Positions 42,227 to 53,422 of a stretch of 64,000 nt of DNA are shown piece by piece; positions within the stretch are counted from its first letter, which is position 1, and every line of letters begins with the position of its first letter. Where the stretch lies: positions 1 to 64,000 of the forward strand of contig NZ_VSST01000086.1 in NCBI RefSeq assembly GCF_019402665.1. Reading direction: 5' to 3'. Position numbers and translations under genes: made by a program. The notes under the pieces were generated by a model, which saw nothing but the letters and a program-made list of their open reading frames with translations, was not told the DNA's origin and searched no databases. The stretch comes from Bradyrhizobium canariense (GTDB taxonomy: Bacteria > Pseudomonadota > Alphaproteobacteria > Rhizobiales > Xanthobacteraceae).

Positions 42227-43315
42227 ATGCCGCGCATTTCGACCATCGAGACCGGATTCTACCGGATCCCCCTCCCCGTCATGCTCTCCGACTCGACCCA
42301 TGGCGACATCGCGGCATTCGAGCTGATCACCTGCCGCATCCGCGATGCCGATGGCGCCGAGGGCGTCGGCTACACCTACACGGTCGGGCGCAATGGCGGC
42401 GCCGTCGCCGACATCCTCAAGCGCGAGATCCCGCCGCTGGTCGAAGGACGCGAGGCCGATGATACCGAAGCGATCTGGCATCAGGTCTGGTGGGGCCTGC
42501 ATTATGGCGGCCGCGGCGGACCGGCCGTGCTGGCGCTCTCGGCGCTCGATATCGCGCTGTGGGATTTGAAGGCGCGGCGCGCGAAATTGCCGCTGTATCG
42601 ATTGCTCGGCGGCTTCGATGCGCGCGTGCCCTGCTATGCCGGCGGCATCGACCTCGATCTTTCGGTCGAGGCGCTGCTGAAGCAGACCGACGGCAATCTC
42701 GCCAAGGGTTTTCGCGCGATCAAGATGAAGGCAGGCCGCCCCGATCTGAAATCGGATGTCGCCCGGGTCGCGGCGATGCGGCAGCATCTCGGCGACGGCT
42801 TTCCGCTGATGGTGGATGCCAACATGAAATGGACGGTCGAGGACGCGATCCGCGCCGCCCGCGCGTTCCAACCCTACGACCTCACCTGGCTCGAGGAGCC
42901 TGTTATCCCCGACGATGTCGCGGGCCACACCCGCATCATGCAGGCCGGTGGCGTGCCGATCGCGGCGGGCGAAAATTTGCGTTCGCTGTGGGAGTTCAAG
43001 AACTACATCGTCGCAGGCGCGGTGTCCTATCCCGAGCCTGACGTCACCAATTGCGGTGGCGTCTCCGCCTTCATGAAGATCGCGCGGCTGGCGGAAGCGT
43101 TCAACCTGCCCGTCACCAGCCACGGCGCGCACGACATCACCGTGCACCTGCTCGCAGCCTGCCCGAACCGGTCGTATCTGGAGGCGCACGGTTTTGGGCT
43201 CGACAAATATATCGAGCATCCGCTGATGCTGCAGGACGGGCTGGCGCTCGCGCCGGACCGTATCGGCCACGGCATCAGCTTCGACTGGGATGGGCTGGCG
43301 AAGCTGTCGGCGTAG
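42227..43315 (+). CDS. Enolase-superfamily (mandelate racemase/muconate lactonising) enzyme
   Basis: A 362-residue enzyme. The (beta/alpha)8 barrel carries the mandelate-racemase subgroup residues: the KxK motif Lys166/Lys168 (AIKMKAG), metal ligands Asp197 (VDANMKW), Glu223 (LEEP) and Glu249 (AGEN), and a catalytic His299 in TSHGAHD. The N-terminal cap is complete. Such enzymes dehydrate or racemise sugar acids or related carboxylates. GGGAGGCTGC precedes the ATG. It is followed by a palindromic element and an M20 amidohydrolase. Confidence 0.88.
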   Translation: MPRISTIETGFYRIPLPVMLSDSTHGDIAAFELITCRIRDADGAEGVGYTYTVGRNGGAVADILKREIPPLVEGREADDTEAIWHQVWWGLHYGGRGGPAVLALSALDIALWDLKARRAKLPLYRLLGGFDARVPCYAGGIDLDLSVEALLKQTDGNLAKGFRAIKMKAGRPDLKSDVARVAAMRQHLGDGFPLMVDANMKWTVEDAIRAARAFQPYDLTWLEEPVIPDDVAGHTRIMQAGGVPIAAGENLRSLWEFKNYIVAGAVSYPEPDVTNCGGVSAFMKIARLAEAFNLPVTSHGAHDITVHLLAACPNRSYLEAHGFGLDKYIEHPLMLQDGLALAPDRIGHGISFDWDGLAKLSA

Positions 43316-43339
43316 CGCGGAGCCACGGCCGCGAGTGCG

Positions 43340-43444
43340 ACCCCTCTGCCGCTTGCGGGAGAGGGTTGGGGAGAGGGTGTCTCCGCAGTGAGATCCCCAA
43401 TGACGATCGAGCCCTCTCCCGGCCTCTCCCGCAAGCGGGAGAGG
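43340..43444. repeat. Intergenic palindromic element, copy 3
   Basis: About 105 bases, beginning CCCCTCTGCCGCTTGCGGGA and ending CTCCCGCAAGCGGGAGAGG. The interior GAGAGGGTGTCTCCGC matches the interior of the copy at 3483. It fills most of the space between the enolase-superfamily gene and the M20 amidohydrolase gene. Confidence 0.72.
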
Positions 43445-43581
43445 TGAAGTGGAGCGCAGTCGGTCTGCCCCGGCAATCACTAACGCGTTGCTGCACGCGA
43501 GGCATTCGCTGACGCTTGATGCAAGCTGCGGTTATTCGGCTATGGTGTCGATGCCGACACACAAGCCGAGAGATTCCCGCC

Positions 43582-44730
43582 TTGACCCCCGAGCTGCACC
43601 AGAAACTGACGGCGTGGCGCCGGCATTTGCATGCGCATCCCGAACTGTCCCTCCAGGAGAAAGCCACCGCCGCTTTCGTGCAAGACAAGCTCACCGAACT
43701 TGGCATTCCCTTCGTGTCAGGCGTTGGCGGTCACGGCATCGTCGCGACCCTCACGCGAGGGGCTGCACAGGGCCGCGTCGGCCTGCGCGCCGACATGGAT
43801 GCGCTGCCGATCACCGAAGATACGGGGCTAGCTTACGCTTCGCAAAATCCCGGTGTGATGCATGCCTGCGGCCATGACGGGCATACCGCTTCGCTGCTCG
43901 GCGCCGCCGCGCTGCTCGCCGCCGACACCAGCTGGAGCGGGACGGTCGATTTCATCTTCCAGCCGGCCGAGGAAGGTTATGGCGGCTCGCGTGCGATGGT
44001 CGCGGCCGGGCTGTTCGAGCGCTTTCCAATGGAGCGGGTGTTCGGTTTTCACAACTGGCCGGGGCTTGCCGCCGGCACCATCGCGGTCCATGACGGCGTC
44101 GTCATGGCCTCCGGCGGGCGCATCACCATCACCATCGATGGCCATGCCGGTCACGCCGGCATGCCGCATTTGACGCGCGATCCGGTGATGGCGGCCGGCC
44201 ATTTGATCGTGGCGCTGCAATCGATCGTCTCGCGCAGCGTCGATCCGCTCGACACCGCCGTGCTCTCGCTCTGTACGCTCGAAGGCGGCACGGCACGCAA
44301 CCAAATCGCCGGACGCGTCTCGATCGGCGGCACGCTGCGCTACCATCGCGATGCGGTGAAGGACACCGTCGTGGCGCGGATCGAACAGATCTGCGCCGGG
44401 ATTGCCACGAGCTTCGGCGTCAAGGTGACGCCCGAGATCGTCATGGGCGTCGGCGTCGTGATCAACACGCCGGCCGAGGCGGATCTCGCCCGCCTCGCCG
44501 CGGACAAGGTACGGGCCGAGCTGCGGCGCGACCTCGCGCCCAGCATGGCAGGCGAGGATTTCGCCCACTTTCTCTCGCGGCGCCCCGGCGCCTTCGTCTG
44601 GATCGGCAATGGCGAATTGCGCGACGGCGCCGAGCTGCACGGCCCGCGCTATGATTTCAACGACGCGATCCTGCCGGTCGCATCGGGCTGGATGGCGGAA
44701 GTCGCCAAGGCGGCGCTGGCTTCGAACTAG
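43582..44730 (+). CDS. M20 amidohydrolase (hippurate hydrolase/N-acyl-amino-acid hydrolase-like)
   Basis: A 382-residue zinc amidohydrolase. Visible motifs are LRADMDALPI (about residues 72-81), MHACGHDGHTASLLG (metal His and Asp, about 93-107), FQPAEEGYGGSRAMV (Glu-Glu, about 128-142), FHNWPG and the C-terminal SMAGEDFAHFL. The family cleaves N-acylated amino acids such as hippurate or indole-3-acetyl amino acids. The TTG at 43582 gives the family length and begins TPELHQKL; upstream in-frame codons from 43516 look non-coding. Cytoplasmic. Confidence 0.86.
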   Translation: MTPELHQKLTAWRRHLHAHPELSLQEKATAAFVQDKLTELGIPFVSGVGGHGIVATLTRGAAQGRVGLRADMDALPITEDTGLAYASQNPGVMHACGHDGHTASLLGAAALLAADTSWSGTVDFIFQPAEEGYGGSRAMVAAGLFERFPMERVFGFHNWPGLAAGTIAVHDGVVMASGGRITITIDGHAGHAGMPHLTRDPVMAAGHLIVALQSIVSRSVDPLDTAVLSLCTLEGGTARNQIAGRVSIGGTLRYHRDAVKDTVVARIEQICAGIATSFGVKVTPEIVMGVGVVINTPAEADLARLAADKVRAELRRDLAPSMAGEDFAHFLSRRPGAFVWIGNGELRDGAELHGPRYDFNDAILPVASGWMAEVAKAALASN

Positions 44731-44914
44731 ACTGTGCATCCGTGAATGATACTGCACTTGATGCCCGCCATGCTTCCGACGGGTCAAAGGCGGCGGTCTG
44801 CACCGGGCAACGGCTTCTGCCCTACCCCGACTCCACACCTGCCGCTGCAATGCGCCAACCGACGGCGATGGGCGACTTCAGACTTCAGCGCTGCCTCCGG
44901 CCGCGCCAGCAGCC

Positions 44915-45499
44915 TCATTCTAGATCGTGAAGGTCCTTGCCGAGCGGCGCCGTCATCCGAAACTCCGAAAAAGCCACTTCCAGCCCGGCCCGCTCCGGCG
45001 TGCAAGCCATCGGTCCAACAAGATAGGAAGGTTTCTTGGCAAACGGCGCAAGCCTCATGAGAGGCCAAACCTTGCCATCGTTCGAAGCTTGCACACGAAG
45101 AACGCCATGAGCAACGGTTACCCGCAATCGGAAGTCACGTGCGTCGTGCTCATAGGGTGCTGTTGCCCAGTCCGACCGCCCATCCGTCAATACGCTCGAA
45201 AGCATGGCCCGTCCGTCCGCAAATTCGATTCCGGCCTTAAGCCAGCGATTAGCGTCTACGCGCACCATGATGCCGGCTTGATCGTAGAGCGCTTGGAAAT
45301 TACCTCGCACCCGCAACTCGGCCGTGAAGGCATCCCCGGCCAGAAACCCGAGAAAATGTCCGTTGTCGCGGATAAAGCCGTAATGAGTCTCGCGCCAGAA
45401 GTCGGTGGCATTGTCAGTGACCACTTCAAGGCTGTTGCCCTCCTCGGTCCATTGTTTCGGCTCATTCAGCCAAATGCCGTCAGATCTGCCAAGTATCAT
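44915..45499 (-). CDS. DUF1349 domain protein (concanavalin-A-like fold)
   Basis: A 194-residue soluble protein. The DUF1349 landmarks are present: IWLNEPKQW near the start, TDFWRETHYGFIRDNGHFLGF, DQAGIMVRVDANRWLKAGIEF, and VASNDGKVWPLMR near the end (here VQASNDGKVWPLMR). Members fold as concanavalin-A-like sandwiches and are annotated in yeast as regulators of enolase levels; a carbohydrate- or ligand-binding role is possible. The ATG at 45499 follows GAGGTTAAA and fits the family length. The frame continues upstream to 45730, but that part does not fit the family and is treated as non-coding. Confidence 0.75.
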   Translation of the reverse strand: MILGRSDGIWLNEPKQWTEEGNSLEVVTDNATDFWRETHYGFIRDNGHFLGFLAGDAFTAELRVRGNFQALYDQAGIMVRVDANRWLKAGIEFADGRAMLSSVLTDGRSDWATAPYEHDARDFRLRVTVAHGVLRVQASNDGKVWPLMRLAPFAKKPSYLVGPMACTPERAGLEVAFSEFRMTAPLGKDLHDLE

Positions 45500-45819
45500 T
45501 TTAACCTCGATGCAAACCATGTGACGGTCTCGACGAGCTTTCGGGTTTCGGCCCGACATCGCGATAGCGGCATCGAAGAACTGAACCTGAGCAAATCCAA
45601 ATCCGTCATGCCTCGCTGAACGGGCCTCAACGAGGTGCGCCACTACTTCGTCGACGGACCAATTTCGAAAGTCGGCGATCAGCCGCCGCGGCGGATCATC
45701 TTGAGGCCCGACCGTCTTGCCGTGCTTCAAGCGATAACGAACTCACCGGGTCTTGCGCATTCATCCGGCTAAGCCTGGCTGCGCGTAGTAAGCTCACCGC
45801 CCTGCGAACACGCGCCCGC
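45500..45819. other. Gene-free stretch upstream of the DUF1349 gene
   Basis: Over 300 bases without a supported gene. A minus-strand frame is open across 45500-45730 in continuity with the DUF1349 gene and could be either an unusual extension or a degraded gene; it has no motif I recognise. GC content appears lower than around it. Confidence 0.3.
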
Positions 45820-46035
45820 TCAAGAGATCTCGCGCGGCAGCTTCCAGCCCGGCTTCGGCTCGAACGTCTCCTCGACCTGCGCGACGTGATAGCCGGCAGG
45901 CAGAAGCCGGCCGCCCTCCTCGTCCGCGACCGGCACGTCGGTCACCAGCCCCTCGATCAAGGCGGCTTCCCACACCTCCTTCTCGGAGGGAAAGGGGTCG
46001 CCGATCTGCTTATTGCCTTCGAACAGCGCGTACAT
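45820..46035 (-). CDS. Small conserved-looking protein of unknown function (71 aa)
   Basis: A 71-residue protein starting MYALFEGNKQIGDPFPSEKEVWEAALIEGLV and ending with EETFEPKPGWKLPREIS. The ATG at 46035 is preferred over the upstream one at 46131, because AGGACCGGA lies eight bases before it and the extra 32 residues would overlap the divergent DUF72 gene's promoter. Similar short proteins exist in rhizobial genomes with no function (recalled only). The sequence is soluble and acidic. Confidence 0.6.
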   Translation of the reverse strand: MYALFEGNKQIGDPFPSEKEVWEAALIEGLVTDVPVADEEGGRLLPAGYHVAQVEETFEPKPGWKLPREIS

Positions 46036-46129
46036 CGGTTCCGGTCCTGCGTTGATCAAGCTCACGAGCAACGTATCGGCCGCACGGACGTTCCCATCCG
46101 GCAAATCGCAACGGATGGACACGGCAAAC

Positions 46130-46915
46130 ATGGCGCGCGTTCTGATCGGAACTTCCGGCTGGCATTACGCCTCCTGGCGAGGCCCGTTCTTTCCCGAGGG
46201 CGTGACGCTGAAGCAGCAGCTGAGCTACTACGCCGGGCAGTTCGACACCACCGAGCTGAACGGCGTGTTCTACCGCACCCCGACGCCGGAGGCCGTCGAG
46301 GGTTGGCGGGCGCAGACCGGCCGCGATTTCGTCTTCGCCTGGAAGGCCTCGAAATTCATCACGCATTGGAAGCGCCTGTCGGACCGCTCGGTGAACAGCC
46401 TCGAGCTGCTCGAGGATCGCATCTCACGGCTCGGCGGCAAGGCCGGCCCGATCCTGTTCCAGCTGCCGCCGCAATTCGCAGCCGACGCGGACCGCCTCGC
46501 CGGCTTCTTCAAGCTGTTGTCGCGGAAGCGGCGTTACAGTTTCGAATTCCGTCATCCGAGCTGGTATCAGCCGCGCATCTTGCGGATGCTGGCCGACGAG
46601 AACATCTCGCTGTGCCTGTCCGACCATCACGACGCGTCGGCGCCATGGAAGCGCACGGCGGATTTCGTCTATGTGCGCGGACACGGGCCCAGCGGGCGCT
46701 ATCACGGGCATTATGCGAAACCCACGCTCGCGCAATGGGCGCGGCGCATCAAGTCCTGGAAGCGGCAGGGCTGCGACGTCTATGTCTATTTCGACAACGA
46801 CCAGAAAAGCGCGGCGCCGGCCGATGCGCAGGCGTTGAAGCAATTGCTCAGCGTGCGGCAAAGCCCGGCGATCACGACGGCAAGCCGCCGTGCAGGTGCC
46901 GTTGTTCACCGCTAG
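46130..46915 (+). CDS. DUF72 family protein
   Basis: A 261-residue TIM-barrel protein of the DUF72 (YecE) family. Hallmarks: LIGTSGWHYASWRGPFFPEG at residues 4-23, TTELNGVFYRTP, FAWKASKFITHWKRL, FQLPPQF, SFEFRHPSWYQP, and the late FVYVRGHGPSGRYHGHY. The role in cells is unknown, with suggested links to DNA or RNA end processing. The start at 46130 gives the normal family N-terminus. Its stop overlaps the convergent CoA-transferase gene by four bases. Confidence 0.85.
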   Translation: MARVLIGTSGWHYASWRGPFFPEGVTLKQQLSYYAGQFDTTELNGVFYRTPTPEAVEGWRAQTGRDFVFAWKASKFITHWKRLSDRSVNSLELLEDRISRLGGKAGPILFQLPPQFAADADRLAGFFKLLSRKRRYSFEFRHPSWYQPRILRMLADENISLCLSDHHDASAPWKRTADFVYVRGHGPSGRYHGHYAKPTLAQWARRIKSWKRQGCDVYVYFDNDQKSAAPADAQALKQLLSVRQSPAITTASRRAGAVVHR

Positions 46916-48099
46916 ACGATGCCGCCTTGCCGGAGCGCCGCGATCGCGGCCTTGTCGTAGCCGAGCTCGGTCAGGATGAGATCGGTATGCTCGCCGAGCG
47001 TGGGCGGGCGCGTCGCGATTTCGCCGGGCGTTTCCGACAGGCGGACGGCGGCCCGCGCCACCGGTGCGGGCTTCGGCAGACCTGGATAGTCGACGTCCTG
47101 CATGAAGCCGGCGGCGCGGATGTGCGGATGGTCCAACGCCTGCTGCGGGCTCAGCACGGGGCCGGTCGGAATCATGGCCTTGCCCAGGGTGTCGACGGCC
47201 TCCTGCGTGGTGCGCTCGGCGCACCAGCGCGCCATCCGCTCGCTGACGACAGGGCCGTTGTTGCCGCGGCTGATGTCGTCGGTAAAGCGCGGATCGTTCA
47301 GCCAGACCTCCTCCTCGCCCATCAGTTTCGCCCAGCGCTTGAACAGCGGATGCCCCGTGACCTGGCACAGCACCCAGCCGTCCCTCGTGCGATAGATGTC
47401 GGCGGGTGCCGCGGTCTGGCCGAGATTGCCTGTCGGCACCCGATTGACGTTGATGACGGCCTGCTCGATCAGCGTGGCATTGGTGAAGGACAAGGCGGTG
47501 GCGAGCAATGCTCCCTCGACGATCTGCCCGCGCCCGGATTTGCCGCGCTCGATCAGCGCGGCGAGCGTGCCGAACGCGCAATGCAGCGCGGTCCCGAAAT
47601 CGACCCAGTTGACCGCAGCCCGGTAGGGCGGATCGCCGGCGCCCGTCATGTACACCGCGCCCGACATGACCTGCCCGACGCCGTCGAAGCCGACGCGGTC
47701 GGACCATGGCCCCGGTCCGCCGAACGCGGTGGCCGTCGTCAGGATGATGTCCGGCTTGATCGCCTTGAGCGAATCGTAGTCGAGCTTCATCGCGCGCAAT
47801 GTCTGCGGCGGCAAATTGGCGACGACCACGTCCGCGGTCGCAACCAGCCGGCGCATCACCTCCTGCCCTTCCTGCTTCATCGGATCGAGCGTGAGGCACT
47901 TCTTGTTGCGGTTGACCTGAAGGAACAGCGCGCCTTCGCCATTTTCGCCGACGGGCGCCACGAAGCGATCCTCGCTGCCGTCGCGCTTTTCCACGCGAAT
48001 GACCTCGGCGCCGAATTCGGCCAGCAAGGTCGCGCAATAGGGCCCCGCGATATAGCGCCCGAAATCGAGAACCCGGACGCCGTCCAGAACCCCTCCCAT
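46912..48099 (-). CDS. CaiB/BaiF family CoA-transferase
   Basis: A 395-residue family III CoA-transferase. The opening LDGVRVLDFGRYIAGPYCATLLAEFGAEVIRVEK is diagnostic, as is FLQVNRNKKCLTLDPMKQEG. The catalytic Asp of the family would be the one in AAVNWVDFGTALH. The enzyme moves CoA between organic acids such as carnitine, formate, bile acids or aromatic acids. It is monocistronic, 162 bases from the divergent VOC gene, which may be controlled from the same region. Confidence 0.9.
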   Translation of the reverse strand: MGGVLDGVRVLDFGRYIAGPYCATLLAEFGAEVIRVEKRDGSEDRFVAPVGENGEGALFLQVNRNKKCLTLDPMKQEGQEVMRRLVATADVVVANLPPQTLRAMKLDYDSLKAIKPDIILTTATAFGGPGPWSDRVGFDGVGQVMSGAVYMTGAGDPPYRAAVNWVDFGTALHCAFGTLAALIERGKSGRGQIVEGALLATALSFTNATLIEQAVINVNRVPTGNLGQTAAPADIYRTRDGWVLCQVTGHPLFKRWAKLMGEEEVWLNDPRFTDDISRGNNGPVVSERMARWCAERTTQEAVDTLGKAMIPTGPVLSPQQALDHPHIRAAGFMQDVDYPGLPKPAPVARAAVRLSETPGEIATRPPTLGEHTDLILTELGYDKAAIAALRQGGIV

Positions 48100-48262
48100 T
48101 GATCTCTTCCTTTGTGCTTTTTGTCAGCTTACAGGGATTGGCATTTGCGGCAAGGTGGCAACGGACGCCATGCCCCACCCTCGAGATGTGATCGGCGAAT
48201 CATTTCGACTGGCGGAAATTGTGCTCTAGTATGGACCTCCCTCCCCAATCAGAGCCCCGTCC

Positions 48263-49150
48263 ATGCCGCAACAATTCGATCGATCCAAAGAAGATCTCGG
48301 CAACGCGATCCATTTCGAGCACGTCAACATCCAGGTCCCGGACCAGCGCCTCGCCACACTGTTCTATGTCGCAGGCCTCGGGCTCACCCGCGATCCCTTT
48401 CTGATGGTGTCCGACACCAACATGTGGATCAACGCTGGACGGAGCCAGTTTCATTTGCCGAGCGGCCGGCCGCAAGTGCTGCGCGGTCATGTCGGGTTGG
48501 TCATCGCAGGCCGCGAGGCGCTGCTGGCGCGATTGGCGTCAGTCGCGAAGAAGCTCGAGGGCACGGCGTTCGCCTTCGCCGAGCGTAACGACCATGTCGA
48601 AGCGATTTGTCCGTGGGGCAACCGGCTACGCTGTTACGAGCCCGACGCCGCGCGCTTCGGTCGCGTCGCGCTCGGCATTCCCTATGTCGAGTTCGACGTG
48701 CCGGTGGGATCTGCCGCGCGCATTTGTGCCTTCTACCCCGAGATCATGGGCATGCCATCCGAGTTGCGGAACGGCGACGGCACGGTTGCCGCCGTGAAGA
48801 CCGGCCGCGACCAGCATCTGTTGTTCCGCGAGACCGATCAGCCGCAAGGCGACTATGACGGCCACCACGTGCAGATGTACATCACCGATTTCTCCGGCCC
48901 GTATCGCAAGCTGCTGGCGCGCGATTTGATCTCGCGCGAGGACAATCAGTACCAGTACCGCTTCTGCGACATCGTCGATCTCGACAGCGGCAAGCCGCTG
49001 TTCACGGTCGAGCACGAGGTTCGCAGCGCCACCCACCCGATGTTCATGCGGCCGATGGTCAATCGCAATCCGGCGCTGAACAATCGCAATTACGCATCCG
49101 GCCACGATCAATCGCTTTGGGCGATGGGGCCGGATCAATACGAGGGATAG
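48263..49150 (+). CDS. VOC (glyoxalase-like) family protein
   Basis: A 295-residue two-module VOC protein: HFEHVNIQVPDQRLATLFYVAGLGL in the first half (His and a later Glu as metal ligands), and PYVEFDVPVGSAARICAFYPEIMG in the second. The C-terminal YQYRFCDIVDLDSGKPLFTVEHEVRS is typical of a rhizobial subfamily of glyoxalase-fold proteins. Substrate unknown; with a CoA-transferase next door it may act on an aromatic or acyl intermediate. A hairpin follows at 49210. Confidence 0.82.
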   Translation: MPQQFDRSKEDLGNAIHFEHVNIQVPDQRLATLFYVAGLGLTRDPFLMVSDTNMWINAGRSQFHLPSGRPQVLRGHVGLVIAGREALLARLASVAKKLEGTAFAFAERNDHVEAICPWGNRLRCYEPDAARFGRVALGIPYVEFDVPVGSAARICAFYPEIMGMPSELRNGDGTVAAVKTGRDQHLLFRETDQPQGDYDGHHVQMYITDFSGPYRKLLARDLISREDNQYQYRFCDIVDLDSGKPLFTVEHEVRSATHPMFMRPMVNRNPALNNRNYASGHDQSLWAMGPDQYEG

Positions 49151-49209
49151 GTGATAACCAAGTCCCGCGCCTAGCCGCAGCAACGTCGGAATGACCGAAG
49201 TCGCGGCCG

Positions 49210-49234
49210 GGCGGCTCCGCTGAGCGGAGCCGCC
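49210..49234. terminator. Bidirectional hairpin between convergent genes
   Basis: A perfect 11-bp stem, GGCGGCTCCGC (49210-49220) with GCGGAGCCGCC (49224-49234), loop TGA. It lies between the VOC gene stop and the OprB porin stop on the opposite strand. No T-tract, but its position fits a bidirectional stop. Confidence 0.6.
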
Positions 49235-49301
49235 ACATGTTGCGTGCGCTCCGGTGGGACGGGCATGCCCCACCTTTCGCATCAGACGGGTGAGCGTCCC
49301 G

Positions 49302-50648
49302 TCAGAAGTGGACCTCGGTGCGCATGCCAAGAACCACGGCATTGTCGGTCTTCACGCCCACCCCGTTATAGCCGCGCCCGCCGGGATTGATGACATACTG
49401 GGCGTCGAACTTGAGGTTCAGCCAGCCGGTCGCCTGCCATCCGTACCAGACTTCGAGCGGCACTTCGTTGCCGCCGGCGTTGGGACTGAGGGCCGCCGTG
49501 TTCACGTGGGTCGTGCCCACCGCGAAGCCGACTTCGTCCTGGGGACGCCAGGAGAACGTTCCGGTATGCCGGAAGCCCAGGGCGATCTGGTAATCCTGGT
49601 ACGACGTCCGGTGATCGGCGACGGTCGTGTTGAGGAATGTGTACCAGCCTACCGCACCGGGACCGTCAACAGTCAATCGTTGCAGGATCGACTCGTAGAC
49701 GCCGAAGCGGCCGCGTTGATCGCTGATATTTTGATCCGGCACGCCACCGACGCCCGGGATGGTGCTGATGACACCCGGAAGGCCGCCATCAATAGACGAG
49801 GCGCTGTCGTACCAGCCGCCAAGTCTCCAGGTCCCGGTCAAGGGCCCCTTCGGCGTCCAAACCAATTCCACCGGCACCATCACGCCACTGGCGCGATTCG
49901 AGGCGGGAATGCCGGGCAAGAAGTAGACGCCTGGGTCCGACGTCGTCAGGTAACCCGGATTGGCGTCGTAGACACCGACCGACACTGTGAATTCCGGCGC
50001 GATCTTGTAGTGGACGACCCCGGCCCATTGGCTCACCGGCCAATTGTAGATGTAGCCGCCCTGGATGTTGCCGGGCTGGCCGCCGCAGAAGGTCAGGTTG
50101 ATGAACTCGCACAGGCCGAAGAAGAAGTCCGAGCCGACCGGAAGACGGCCGCCTTTGAGTTCAAGGCGGTCATCGAAAAGCTTCTGCGAGTAGTAGAGCT
50201 GCGTCAGGCGCAGAATATTGCCGCGGCCGAACACTTCGTTCGTCAGCTGCAGGGCGGGAATGTCCGCTTCGGTATTCAGATTCTTGCCGAAGCGGTCGAC
50301 CAGCGTGAGACCGACGGTGCCGCCGGGGATGCCGGCGAGTTTCCCCATGTCCAGCTTCGCGCCAAACCACAACTGACCGGCGTTGGCTGCGGTGTTCCTG
50401 CTTCCACCGGAGAGATTGCCGACGGATTCGTTACCGAGCGTCAGGCCGATATCGATGCCCTGCTCCTTCAGCCTGGTCCTGCCGAGATCGCCGAACAGAT
50501 ACGGTCTCGTCCAGAAATCGTCAGCCGCATAAGGAACAGGTGCAGCTTTCGTCGAAAAATCGGCCGCATATACTCCACCGCAAAACAGCGATGAGAAAGC
50601 AATCCCCACACCGCACACCCCTGCGGTGTTTATAAACCTGCGCAACAT
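49302..50648 (-). CDS. Carbohydrate-selective porin, OprB family
   Basis: A 448-residue outer-membrane protein with a signal peptide (to VYA-A near residue 28) and the OprB pattern: DFWTRPYLFGDLGRTRLKEQGIDI, NTAANAGQLWFGAKLDMGKL, FCEFINL, and aromatic, alternating beta strands to a final HF. The C-terminal Phe is the usual signal for outer-membrane assembly. It should let a sugar pass into the periplasm for the importer upstream. It is the last gene of the minus-strand operon; 138 bases separate it from the permease. AGGACGAGACAA precedes the ATG. Confidence 0.9.
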   Translation of the reverse strand: MLRRFINTAGVCGVGIAFSSLFCGGVYAADFSTKAAPVPYAADDFWTRPYLFGDLGRTRLKEQGIDIGLTLGNESVGNLSGGSRNTAANAGQLWFGAKLDMGKLAGIPGGTVGLTLVDRFGKNLNTEADIPALQLTNEVFGRGNILRLTQLYYSQKLFDDRLELKGGRLPVGSDFFFGLCEFINLTFCGGQPGNIQGGYIYNWPVSQWAGVVHYKIAPEFTVSVGVYDANPGYLTTSDPGVYFLPGIPASNRASGVMVPVELVWTPKGPLTGTWRLGGWYDSASSIDGGLPGVISTIPGVGGVPDQNISDQRGRFGVYESILQRLTVDGPGAVGWYTFLNTTVADHRTSYQDYQIALGFRHTGTFSWRPQDEVGFAVGTTHVNTAALSPNAGGNEVPLEVWYGWQATGWLNLKFDAQYVINPGGRGYNGVGVKTDNAVVLGMRTEVHF

Positions 50649-50786
50649 TTGTCTCGTCCTCCCGCCGTCTCAGGCTTTGCTTGTTTCGCCTTCACGCCCC
50701 TGCCCAAAGCCCTCGAGCCTGGAACGCGCTCCCTCCCCCAGCGGCCGCCGACCAGGCGGCCTTGTGTCAACTGGAGCGTGGATCTG

Positions 50787-51844
50787 TCATGCCCGATCAC
50801 CCGTTCTCGCCGGCAATGCATCCGCGGGGCGCGGTGACGCGCCTTGGACTTGCTCGGCCAATGTCGATTTCGGCGCCGCACGGGCGAGGCCGGCCAGCGC
50901 CAGCTTGCGGCGCCGTCGTGCCTGCAATTGCTGATCCGCCAACACGCCGATCAGAATGACCGTGCCCATCACCGCGAAGTTCAGCGAGTTGGGAATGCCC
51001 AGGATGTTCACGAGGTTCTGCAACACCTGCAGCAGCGCCGTGCCCAGCACGATACCGAGAATAGACCCCTCGCCGCCGCGCAGGCTGCACCCGCCCAGGA
51101 CGGCGGCCGCAATCGCGTAGAGCTCGTAGAAATTGCCGAAGGAGCTCGGCGAGACCGAGTTCGTGTAGAACACGAACAAGACTGTTGAAACTCCGGCGAG
51201 CCCGCCGCTGATGATATAGGCGGTTGCGATCACGACGTTTGTGCTGATGCCCGAGAAGCGCGCCGCCTCCTCGTTCTTGCCGACGGCATAAAGCCAGCGC
51301 CCGTAGACCGAGCGGTGCAGCAGCACAGCGAGGATCAGCGCAAGGACGATCAGCAGGATGAAGGTGTTCGGGATTCCCGCCACATTGCCCGAGGCGATGT
51401 TGCTCAGTGTCGCCGCCTCGTCGCCATAACCGAAGCCGCGGGTCGAATCGCTCGTGTAGTAACGGGCGGCGCCGCGATAGATCAGCAACCCACACAGCGT
51501 CACGATGAAGGGCTGCATCTTCAGCCGGGTGATCAGGAACCCCTGGATGCCGCCAAGCACCAGCCCGCCCAGCAGCACGGCCGCCAGCGCCAGAGGCCAC
51601 GGCACGTCGTAGGTCGTCAGAAGGTCGACGAACACGACGCCGAGCAGCGCAAACATCGAGCCGAGCGACAGGTCGATGCCGCCGGTGATGATCACGAGCC
51701 CCTCGCCGAGCGCGAACACACCGAACAGGCCGATCAGATTGGCCATGTTCAAAAGGTTCACCAGCGACAGGAAGGCGGGATTGATCGCGCCCGTGATGGC
51801 GGCGATCACCACCAGCAGCAATCCCAGACCGAGCTCTTTCCTGA

Positions 51845-51848
<4 letters not shown>
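50787..51848 (-). CDS. Sugar ABC transporter permease (RbsC-type)
   Basis: A 353-residue permease with about ten helices; GGIDLSLGSMFALLGVVFVDL, the ATPase-contact loop VGKNEEAARFSGI and the GGCSLRGGEGSILGIVLGTALL segment match RbsC-type proteins. The tail (about residues 320-353) is basic and not needed in homologues. The start overlaps the ATPase stop by four bases, ATGA. Confidence 0.93.
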
Positions 51849-53371
<1,523 letters not shown>

Positions 53372-53422
53372 TCATTTCCTCCCGCACGACGCCCGGCGGA
53401 CGTGCCGCCGGGCGCCTGATAC

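Noticed and set aside
45886..48102. A 738-codon plus-strand frame
   Set aside because: It overlaps DUF72 in another frame and is antisense to the CoA-transferase; composition is that of a shadow.
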